Part shown: positions 54,109 through 60,122 of the stretch, one piece after another
How the letters are laid out: every line of letters begins with the position of its first letter
Numbering within the stretch: position 1 is the first letter of the stretch
Assembly (NCBI RefSeq): GCF_009741975.1
Contig: NZ_WPCF01000003.1
Location: 1 to 60,122, forward strand
Source of the DNA: Halobacterium sp. CBA1126
GTDB lineage: Archaea > Halobacteriota > Halobacteria > Halobacteriales > Halobacteriaceae
Direction of reading: 5' to 3'
Length of the DNA: 60,122 nucleotides
Notes under the pieces: generated by a model
Seen by the model: only the letters and a program-made list of their open reading frames with translations
Told to the model about the DNA's origin: nothing
Database searches by the model: none
Translations under genes and position numbers: made by a program

Positions 54109-55110
54109 ATGGCGCTCTCAGCACGTCCGACCAGTAGCATCGCCGACGAAATTACAGCTGCCCGGCAGGCCGACCACGTAGCGTTCCTTCATCGCGTTCC
54201 CTTCGCGCTTGACGCATTTCGACTTGGTTTTCTCACCGGCTTTCGCGAGGACTGTACCTACCAACAGCAACAGTACACGGATCTGAACCTTCCAGTCGGG
54301 ATGCTCGATAACGACTTTCGCAATCCCGACCTTGATCGGTACGTCAATCGGTTTTTCGAGTACGAACCGCAGGTTGGCGTGATCGGTGACGCCTACAATG
54401 TCGACGAGGTCGACGAGTACGTTGCCGCCGTTCGCGAAATTCAGGGGAGTTACCCGGAGGCGGACCTCGTAATCGTCCCGAAGTGCCGTGCAGCAATCCA
54501 GGCTGTCCCCGATGACCTCGTTCTCGGGTACTCACGAGGATACGCTGATCGACTCGCTCACGAGTTTTCTGAGCCACGCGATTGGCGCGGGCGACGTGTC
54601 CATATTCTCGGTGGAAGTCCACCAAAGCAACTCGAGGTGATTAAGCAGCTGACCCAGCCGACACTGACGGGTGACCCACCTGCCGATATCGTCGGCGTCG
54701 ATTGGAACGGTGTCCATCGTGGGGCGCAGTTCGGGGAGTTCTGGACGCCGGACGGCTGGGACGATCGCGGTCGCGACGCCGATCACATGACAGTTCGGAA
54801 GACCGTACGCCACGGCCTTGCCCAGATTCGCGAGTTCTGGCAGGCACACGACGTCTGGCCCGAGTCGACGCCCCAGGAGGGCGGAGCAGAACTCACATAT
54901 CGTGGCCCGTCACTGAGCGAACTCGAGAGCGCTGCGTGTACCGAGTGTGAGGGAAACGTCTGGACCACCGAGCGTGGTCCCTACGTCGCCGAGTACGGCA
55001 CGGGCGAGATCTGTGGCTACTGCAGCTACGAGTGCTACTTCTCACACCGGCATCGGAACAATCTCGCGGAGCTCGCCGGCGAGCAGAGCGTCTCCTTCCC
55101 GCCCGCGTGA
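54109..55110 (+). CDS. DUF6610-type protein, possible TGT/DpdA-like
   Basis: 333 residues. A TIM-barrel-like order of motifs is visible: VGVIGDAYNVDEVDEYVA, DLVIVPKCRAAIQAVPDDLV, GYSRGYADRLAHEF, RRVHILGGSPPKQLEVI and ADIVGVDWNGVHRGA. The HxLGgSPP-type and GVD-type segments recall tRNA-guanine transglycosylases and their phage relatives (DpdA) that put 7-deazaguanines into DNA. The C-terminus has a zinc-ribbon CTECEGNVW … CGYCSYECYFSH. The enzymatic role is inference; conserved Asp residues would need structural comparison. Leader element C and site 3 lie just upstream. Confidence 0.6.
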   Translation: MALSARPTSSIADEITAARQADHVAFLHRVPFALDAFRLGFLTGFREDCTYQQQQYTDLNLPVGMLDNDFRNPDLDRYVNRFFEYEPQVGVIGDAYNVDEVDEYVAAVREIQGSYPEADLVIVPKCRAAIQAVPDDLVLGYSRGYADRLAHEFSEPRDWRGRRVHILGGSPPKQLEVIKQLTQPTLTGDPPADIVGVDWNGVHRGAQFGEFWTPDGWDDRGRDADHMTVRKTVRHGLAQIREFWQAHDVWPESTPQEGGAELTYRGPSLSELESAACTECEGNVWTTERGPYVAEYGTGEICGYCSYECYFSHRHRNNLAELAGEQSVSFPPA

Positions 55111-55121
55111 CGCCACGAGCT

Positions 55122-55160
55122 GTTTTTTCGCGCGCCCGGAGAGGGCGAGGGCTCGAAAAA
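55122..55160 (+). promoter_or_regulatory. T-tract/GC-stem leader element D
   Basis: TTTTTTCGCGCGCCC … GGGCTCGAAAAA; TTTTTCG at one end is complementary to CGAAAAA at the other, so the whole element can fold as one hairpin. It ends 26 nt before the GTG at 55187. Confidence 0.6.
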
Positions 55161-55186
55161 GGGCCTTCACACTGAGGTGAACTCCT

Positions 55187-55534
55187 GTGAGTCAACAACA
55201 GAGTGCCGACAACGTCTCAATCGACGACATCCCAGTCGATATCGACAGCACACAATCAGGTGAGGTCAATCCCACCGACGTCCCCGATGAAATCGAGTCG
55301 ATCAGCCGGGGGCTTGCCGGTGAACACCCGCCGACGAATCCACTGGTCGTACTGAAAGCGGCTCGCTGGTGGTACATTCACGGCAAGGGCGGCACGGATC
55401 CCGCCTTCCAGTGGGCCATCGAGTGGGCGCGCCACCTTGCAACCGACACGCCCAGCGACGTCGAGCGGTTCGACGAATTTCTCGAGTACCTCGTCACGGT
55501 CGGCTTCGCTGATGAGAAGGACGCGCTTCGCTGA
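55187..55534 (+). CDS. Hypothetical acidic protein, 115 aa
   Basis: GTG start at 55187. An acidic, disordered N-terminal 50 residues, then a compact helical part (NPLVVLKAARWWYIHGKGG, then FQWAIEWARHLATDTPSDVE). No enzymatic motif. It is preceded by leader element D and recurs by name as an uncharacterised plasmid protein type in haloarchaea to my recollection, but I cannot assign a family. Confidence 0.6.
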   Translation: MSQQQSADNVSIDDIPVDIDSTQSGEVNPTDVPDEIESISRGLAGEHPPTNPLVVLKAARWWYIHGKGGTDPAFQWAIEWARHLATDTPSDVERFDEFLEYLVTVGFADEKDALR

Positions 55535-55681
55535 TCAGAGCTCGTAGCAGACGACATCCTCAGCCCCACAGCTTGGACACTCTTCGGCGTTCTCCGAGAG
55601 TGTCTCTCCACAGTTTCGGCACTCCCACAGGGTCGATGACTCCCCTTCGACGGCCCTGCGGAGTGTACTCAAGAGACCCAT
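55535..55681 (-). CDS. Zinc-ribbon mini-protein, 48 aa
   Basis: ATG 55681 to TGA 55535 on the minus strand: an amphipathic start (GLLSTLRRAVEGESS), then WECRNCGETLSENAEECPSC, a four-cysteine zinc ribbon. It is too short for usual cut-offs but has all cysteines and good codon bias. It is convergent with the gene at 55187. Function unknown. Confidence 0.65.
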   Translation of the reverse strand: MGLLSTLRRAVEGESSTLWECRNCGETLSENAEECPSCGAEDVVCYEL

Positions 55682-55761
55682 TCTGGGTTATCTGATGTAC
55701 TTGCGGTTGTTAACACCATCCCCTGTCAGCCACCCCGACTTGAACGAAGTCGTGGAGGCGT

Positions 55762-55801
55762 GTTTTTTCTGCGCCCCTGAGGGGTGCGGCGCGGTCTGAA
55801 C
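55762..55801 (+). promoter_or_regulatory. T-tract/GC-stem leader element E
   Basis: TTTTTTCTGCGCCCC-TGAG-GGGTGCGGCGC; GCGCCCC and GGGTGC form a short stem with a TGAG loop. It ends about 36 nt before the ATG at 55838. Confidence 0.6.
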
Positions 55802-55837
55802 AGACGCAGTCGCCGTGAACTCGATTCGGTGAACCCA

Positions 55838-56764
55838 ATGGCTACGACCAGTGACTCGTCGGTCTCCTTCGAGCAGACCGACACGCGATCGGACGAGATG
55901 AACAGTACCATCGAACAGTGGATCGACGACCTCGTCGCCGGCGTCGACGACGCGCAGGCTAGCGCGGAGTTCCAGGAATGGCTCGATGTCCAGAGTCGGT
56001 TCCACGATTACTCGTATCGGAACACGCTCCTCATCAAGCGGCAGTGTCCCGAGGCAACCCGCGTGGCTGGCTACCGGACGTGGCAGGAGGAGTTCGACCG
56101 CCACGTCACGGAGGGCGAGTCGGCCATCTGGATCTGGGCGCCAATCATCGCGAAACAGTGCCCGGAGTGCGAGAACTCGCCGAGCTACCACGAGGACAGC
56201 GATTGTGAGTACGACGAGACGTCGCCCGAGGAGTGGTCCGAGGGGCTGGTCGGGTTCAAGCCCGCGCCGGTGTTCGATGTCTCCCAGACCGAGGGCGAAC
56301 CGCTCCCCGACCTCGACACGGAAGCGACCGGGGATGGCGGCGACCTCGTCGAACAGTTGACTGCCGCCGCTGATGACCTCGGCGTGACGGTGCGGATCGT
56401 ACCAGCTGAGGAGTGGACCCACGGCGAGGCAAAGGGCATCTGCGAACAGCTGAGCCTCGTCGACGTTCAGCCGCTCGTCGAGGTGCGTGATCGGGAGAAC
56501 GAGGCCGACCTTGCGCGGACGCTGATCCACGAGTACGCACACGCCCTGCTCCACTTCGATGTCGACGACGACACCGAGCGGGCGAAACGCGAAGTCGAGG
56601 CCGAAGCCGTCGCGTACGTCGTCGGGCGCTACTGCGGGCTCGACACGAGCGGCTCGGCATTCTACCTCGCTGCGTGGGAGTCGGACGATCCCGAGGTCGT
56701 TCGCGAGCGGCTCGGACGGATCAGTCGGGCGGCAGAGGAACTCATCGACGTTCTGGAGGACTAG
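55838..56764 (+). CDS. ArdC-like ssDNA-binding protein with metallopeptidase motif
   Basis: 308 residues from the ATG at 55838. The N-terminal part (residues about 20-110: SRFHDYSYRNTLLIKRQCPE, AGYRTWQEEF, IWIWAPI) matches the ArdC N-terminal ssDNA-binding domain of plasmid anti-restriction proteins. The C-terminal part carries TLIHEYAHALLHF, an HExxH zinc-peptidase site, with AEAVAYVV supplying the third ligand region (ImmA/IrrE-like). A CxxC loop (CPECENSPSYHEDSDC) is inserted in between. Such proteins protect incoming plasmid DNA during conjugation; here it accompanies a conjugation-type system 40 kb away. Confidence 0.75.
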   Translation: MATTSDSSVSFEQTDTRSDEMNSTIEQWIDDLVAGVDDAQASAEFQEWLDVQSRFHDYSYRNTLLIKRQCPEATRVAGYRTWQEEFDRHVTEGESAIWIWAPIIAKQCPECENSPSYHEDSDCEYDETSPEEWSEGLVGFKPAPVFDVSQTEGEPLPDLDTEATGDGGDLVEQLTAAADDLGVTVRIVPAEEWTHGEAKGICEQLSLVDVQPLVEVRDRENEADLARTLIHEYAHALLHFDVDDDTERAKREVEAEAVAYVVGRYCGLDTSGSAFYLAAWESDDPEVVRERLGRISRAAEELIDVLED

Positions 56765-56783
56765 ACCTATTTGTTAGTTGAGA

Positions 56784-58082
56784 TTATTTCAGCAGCCCAG
56801 ACAGGAAGGAAGAAGAGCCGCCAAGGACCCGATCCAGCCGCCAGGTAAACAGTCCACGTGCAGCTGAAACAAGGAGGACAGTTCCAATAACCCAGAGCAA
56901 TACGCTTCCGAGAACATAGCTTCCAATCAAGATACCGACTTGGCCAATCGCTACGGCTCCAAGGAGTCGTTTTTTCTCTCGTTCGTATATTTCTGAGAGC
57001 TTGTTGAACTCATCCAAATCCTCTGGTAAGGAGAAGCCCTTGTTAGCCCCCCGTTTCCAGACAGTCGGGGCCATTGATACGCCCACCAAACCTTCTGGAC
57101 CACTAGAGACGGTGAGATTTTGCAGATCTATAGTCCATTCAGTATCACATTCCGTACATCGAAGCAACGTGTAAGAATGGTTGGTTACCTCAATAGAACG
57201 CCGGATAACGGTCGTCTCTCCGGTGCAGACTGGACAGCTGTCGGGGGTAATCGGTGTTATAGAGGTCGTGTTTGAGTCGATTCGATCCAATTCACTTGCT
57301 ATCTCCCCGTAGAGTCGATTAATCAGCGCCTCCGACTTCTCCGAATAATCCTCAAGTGCGGCATCGAGATCATCTGCGAGTAGTTTTAAATCTACTAGCG
57401 TGGCACGAAGATCCTCATCCTTTGGGCCAGCGGAGAGGTTCTCAAGGGTAGCGCGATACTCTTCGACCACTACTTGTAGTTCTACGCCAGCCTTCTGGAA
57501 ATCATTATATCTGGAGATCGTACTCTTCGAGTCGGTCCACGAAATCTCCTCATCAAATGTACTAAGTTCAGAATACAGGCTCTGAAGATGGTCATCAAGT
57601 TCAGTAACCGTTTCGTCTATCTTCCGCGAGAGTCGATCGGATTCTTTGTCCGCGGGCAGTGACTGAGCAGTCTCAAAGAGCTCGTTCAATTCCTCGATGG
57701 CCTCAATAACCCCGTTCACTAATTCATAGGTATTCGCTATCTGATTCCCACACGATATCTCATCGGCGACTGAATAGGGGAATCTGCTCTCGTTCAGGGG
57801 GAATTGTAGCTGTGCTTGAGACGAGGTCTCGGAGGGGCGAGCGCTATCGGCTGTCGGAGCCACAGAATTCCCGTGAATAGCATCGTGACAATCTTTACAG
57901 AGGGTTTTCAGATTGCTCGTGTTATGGGTTCCACCCTTACTCTTTGGGACAATATGGTGGGCATGAAGCTCTGCATCGCCACGAGGACCACCGACTGCAC
58001 CGCAGTTCTGACAGGTGAAATCATCTCTGCGGTAAACCTCTTTACGGCGTGATCCCCAATCGCTGGGATACCCCTCACTCAT
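56784..58082 (-). CDS. HNH nuclease with coiled coil, zinc ribbon and membrane helices
   Basis: 432 residues from the ATG at 58082 (MSEGYPSDWGSRR). N-terminal HNH domain (residues about 8-70: RRDDFTCQNCGAVGG, AELHAHHIVPKSKGG, LKTLCKDCHDAIHG) with full zinc knuckles and the HH catalytic pair; long acidic coiled coil (about 110-280); zinc ribbon CPVCTG … LRCTECDTEW (about 290-330); two C-terminal membrane helices (about 385-425). An HNH nuclease held at the membrane by a coiled-coil stalk is unusual and would suit an anti-phage or anti-plasmid effector. No partner gene is adjacent on the same strand. DNA composition here is more AT-rich than neighbours, suggesting transfer. Confidence 0.75.
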   Translation of the reverse strand: MSEGYPSDWGSRRKEVYRRDDFTCQNCGAVGGPRGDAELHAHHIVPKSKGGTHNTSNLKTLCKDCHDAIHGNSVAPTADSARPSETSSQAQLQFPLNESRFPYSVADEISCGNQIANTYELVNGVIEAIEELNELFETAQSLPADKESDRLSRKIDETVTELDDHLQSLYSELSTFDEEISWTDSKSTISRYNDFQKAGVELQVVVEEYRATLENLSAGPKDEDLRATLVDLKLLADDLDAALEDYSEKSEALINRLYGEIASELDRIDSNTTSITPITPDSCPVCTGETTVIRRSIEVTNHSYTLLRCTECDTEWTIDLQNLTVSSGPEGLVGVSMAPTVWKRGANKGFSLPEDLDEFNKLSEIYEREKKRLLGAVAIGQVGILIGSYVLGSVLLWVIGTVLLVSAARGLFTWRLDRVLGGSSSFLSGLLK

Positions 58083-58219
58083 TACCAAATAAATCTTAGA
58101 CGTAGCGAATAGTGGTTTTGGTGTGGTATTGGCCAAGACTCGCCACCTTCTGAGTTGAGGATGTTTGATTGCCACTGATGTCAGAGGGTCCCAGAAGTAT
58201 GTATTGGGGGAATGTCGTG

Positions 58220-58261
58220 TTAACCAACAAATAGCGGACCCTCAGTCGTATCGTTGGTTAA
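58220..58261. promoter_or_regulatory. Inverted pair TTAACCAAC / GTTGGTTAA, site 4
   Basis: TTAACCAAC (58220-58228), GTTGGTTAA (58253-58261), 24 bp spacer. The right half directly abuts the T-tract of leader element F. Confidence 0.65.
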
Positions 58262-58302
58262 GTTTTTCAGCGCCCGCGGAGGGGCGGAGGCGCGTTCTGA
58301 CC
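58262..58302 (+). promoter_or_regulatory. T-tract/GC-stem leader element F
   Basis: GTTTTTCAGCGCCC-GCGGA-GGGGCGGAGGCGCG; GCGCCC and GGGGCG/GGCGC can pair. It ends 11 nt before the ATG at 58314. Confidence 0.6.
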
Positions 58303-58313
58303 TCCGTCGAATA

Positions 58314-59132
58314 ATGACTGAACCCTATCTCACGACGCTCCTCGAGGAAGCCGAGCACGTCGCCAAGCAACACGACCAGATCGCTCGAACGACAGACAAC
58401 CAAGCCCACGAGTACCTCCGATACGCCGTCCTCCGGGTGCTCGAAGGCGAGTCGGACCACCTCCCAGCAGACTGGACGCCGATCGATGGCGTGACAGTCG
58501 GCTACGGGAGCGACGAGGCGATGTACGACAGCTGGGGCTCCAGCGAAGACTGGTGGGAGACCGTGCCGCCGCAAGAAGGGTGTACCCGATTCCGGGTGTT
58601 CTTCCCGGACCACCACCAGACGGTTCCCCGCGCCATCGTCGACGTGATGGGCGCGCTCGCTGCCTGGCGCGTCTGGACTGGGTGCGCAGCCGCGTGCGGC
58701 TCCTACGACCATCGCGAGCGTCGCGAAGTCCACTACCTGTGGCCGGAAGGCCATCCGGTGGAGGAAGTGCTCCACGAGCGGCTCAGGGGGCCTGCGGAAG
58801 CCGTCGCTCCCGACGGTGGCCGAACGGGCGACGTTCGCGACCGACTGGTCGTCGACGAGAACGCACAGTCGGAGGACGATCTCGAGCCCCGCACGAAGCG
58901 TGCCGTCGCCGAAGCGATGGACGTCTCACTCCTCTCGAAGGGTGGCCGCTACGAGTTACAGTCTGCGTCCGGGAACCGGTACGAAGTCGACGTCATCGAC
59001 GAATCGTGTACCTGTCCCGACTGGCAGCAGCGCTCACCCGAAGGCGGTTGCAAGCACCTGCGTCGCGTCGATCACGAGATCAAACGGGGGTGCGTTCCCC
59101 GACCAGACGGCCGCCTTCCTTCAAACAGGTAG
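58314..59132 (+). CDS. SWIM zinc-finger protein with N-terminal extension
   Basis: 272 residues from the ATG at 58314. The first 150 residues (AEHVAKQHDQIARTTDNQAH, RFRVFFPDHHQTVPRAIVDV) are a conserved-looking domain I cannot name. The C-terminal 75 residues start MDVSLLSKGGRYELQSASGN and contain ESCTCPDWQQRSPEGGCKHL, the SWIM CxC…CxH zinc motif, found in haloarchaeal mini-proteins and in recombination-related complexes. Here the two parts are joined by an acidic linker, a likely fusion. It may bind DNA. Site 4 and leader F lie upstream. Confidence 0.7.
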   Translation: MTEPYLTTLLEEAEHVAKQHDQIARTTDNQAHEYLRYAVLRVLEGESDHLPADWTPIDGVTVGYGSDEAMYDSWGSSEDWWETVPPQEGCTRFRVFFPDHHQTVPRAIVDVMGALAAWRVWTGCAAACGSYDHRERREVHYLWPEGHPVEEVLHERLRGPAEAVAPDGGRTGDVRDRLVVDENAQSEDDLEPRTKRAVAEAMDVSLLSKGGRYELQSASGNRYEVDVIDESCTCPDWQQRSPEGGCKHLRRVDHEIKRGCVPRPDGRLPSNR

Positions 59133-59139
59133 AGGACAG

Positions 59140-60012
59140 CTAAGATCCGGAGTCAGAACCTTCGAACGCTACGTATTCGTACTTGACAGATGAAGTTTCG
59201 ACCTTCGAGTCTACGCGGGTATCTAATAGGTATTCCATCAGGCGTACGGTTTCACTCTCGAGTGCTCGTATCTGATCTTCAATTTCAACCCTCTCACCAT
59301 CACTCAATTCATCGATATCATCGGGGACAGATACCTTCCAACCGTGGATCTCTTGATCGAGTACGATTGTAGTGTGAACAATCGACTCGGACGAGTAGAT
59401 ATCCTGTAGTGGTGCAGGAAGGTGAGACACTATCTGAACTCTAAATACAAACTCAGAATCGTACTCCTGAGTCTGAGGGTCCAAGATATGGTTTACTAAA
59501 AATCTAGGCCATGGGTCTTGATTGTCCGCTTCTGGCAGTGTTAGGAAGTAGATAGGGTGATCTTCGTGAGGAACAATATCGTGAATCCGTCCCGGGTACT
59601 CCCTGAAGAGTTGTATTGACTCCTCCAAGTTAGGGAGGTCTACGAACTCCTCTATGGAGGTGTCTGACCACTCCCGAAGGGAGGTTGCTACTATTTCTGG
59701 GAGACCAAACGGACGTTTCGATACTTGTTCTGCAATTCGGTGGAGCGATTCGTCGGGGTCGCCGGAAGAAAAATCAACGCATGCTCGCCAGTTCCGGTTG
59801 TAATCCGTGCTAGAGGACAGTCTTGCAGTTTCAGGAATTGGCTCACCGGTGTCGATGTTTTCTGCTAAACTCTGGACAAGTTCCCGCCGAGGACCTTCGT
59901 ACTCACGTAGACGCTCTTCGGAAGCAGATTGTTTGGTCGGGTAGAGCTGACGCTGTGAAAGCGTAGCGGGCAAGGGCGACGCGTCCGCGTCACCCGAACG
60001 CAATGTTTCCAT
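59140..60012 (-). CDS. Hypothetical protein with odd N-terminus, possibly continuing past window
   Basis: The frame is open to the window's right edge; I choose the ATG at 60012 (METLRSGDADASPLP). Residues from about 40 on are acidic and well ordered (PFGLPEIVATSLREWSDTSI, DHPIYFLTLPEADNQDPWP, VLDQEIHGWKVSVPDDIDEL), ending in a helical tail, without recognised domain. The stretch upstream of 60012 in the same frame is Arg/Gln-rich and unlike the rest and contains a palindrome AACCTGCT-GG-AGCAGGTT (about 60050-60067), so the true start and junction with upstream DNA are uncertain. Base composition is lower in GC than the neighbours. Confidence 0.5.
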   Translation of the reverse strand: METLRSGDADASPLPATLSQRQLYPTKQSASEERLREYEGPRRELVQSLAENIDTGEPIPETARLSSSTDYNRNWRACVDFSSGDPDESLHRIAEQVSKRPFGLPEIVATSLREWSDTSIEEFVDLPNLEESIQLFREYPGRIHDIVPHEDHPIYFLTLPEADNQDPWPRFLVNHILDPQTQEYDSEFVFRVQIVSHLPAPLQDIYSSESIVHTTIVLDQEIHGWKVSVPDDIDELSDGERVEIEDQIRALESETVRLMEYLLDTRVDSKVETSSVKYEYVAFEGSDSGS

Positions 60013-60122
60013 TTGAATTTGCTGAGTTTCGGAGACGAGCGCCGCGAACCTGCTGGAGCAGGTTCGCTGGCGCGAGGGCCTCTGTTGCCCGCGCTGCCAG
60101 TCTGAGTCAGTGATCAAACACG

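Noticed and set aside
55688-56554. Minus-strand frame opposite the ArdC-like gene
   Set aside because: Antisense shadow; it also runs through leader element E without motif.

Overview
The window is haloarchaeal DNA (class Halobacteria). The proteins are strongly acidic, coding DNA is GC-rich with AT-rich promoters, and transcription is archaeal: two TATA-binding proteins, one TFB, TATA boxes about 25 nt before start codons, and CDC48-type AAA ATPase, TenA, UspA and histone-fold families typical of the group. The mix of conjugation-type genes, a plasmid-type primase, toxin-antitoxin pairs, insertion sequences and duplicated general transcription factors points to a megaplasmid or a large integrated element rather than core chromosome. 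This is inference; no rRNA, tRNA or CRISPR array was seen.

Layout. 1-4.2 kb: a broken cydA at the left edge, a chimeric junction of two gene fragments, small zinc proteins, the first TBP, a PadR regulator and a short histone-fold protein. 4.3-16.5 kb: one long co-directional type IV secretion-like operon (RHH-like regulator, pilin-like protein, exported proteins, VirB6-, VirB4- and VirD4-like proteins), followed by an iteron-like region and an AEP-type primase (16.9-18.2 kb). 18.3-20.9 kb: a PIN/HTH pair, small genes and a decayed IS6-family element. 20.9-28.6 kb: metabolic islands on the minus strand, namely an Nramp-like plus TauE pair and a tightly overlapped cluster of two TenA paralogues, a sodium:solute symporter, a 40-residue membrane peptide, a second Nramp-like carrier and a P-loop protein, probably for thiamine-pyrimidine salvage. 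29.1-32.2 kb: a formaldehyde-dehydrogenase-type enzyme, repeats and an IS6-family element that has removed the 5' part of an hsp20 gene. 32.3-36.4 kb: CDC48 ATPase, an acidic coiled-coil membrane protein and a frame-broken phosphate permease. 36.4-43.9 kb: TFB, the second TBP, UspA, small zinc proteins and several toxin-antitoxin-like units. 44-46.4 kb: a gene split by an IS200/IS605-type element whose TnpB lacks the usual RuvC-II glutamate. 46.8-50.1 kb: nrdR, a coupled small ORF, nrdB and a frame-broken nrdA. 50.4-60.1 kb: a second TnpB and a plasmid-type accessory region (AbrB/PIN pair, TGT/DpdA-like protein, ArdC-like metallopeptidase, HNH membrane protein, SWIM protein).

Two undescribed-looking cis elements stand out. 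First, an inverted pair TTAACCAAC / GTTGGTTAA with a 23-25 bp spacer occurs four times (18.2, 46.5, 54.0 and 58.2 kb). Second, a T-tract followed by a GC-rich self-complementary block sits 11-36 nt before the start of six genes between 52.5 and 58.3 kb; at two of these the inverted pair lies immediately upstream. Together they look like a shared control module for the accessory genes. Several genes carry single frame breaks (cydA, primase 5' end, PiT permease, a zinc ribbon gene, nrdA), so decay or sequencing error must be separated before functional claims are made.
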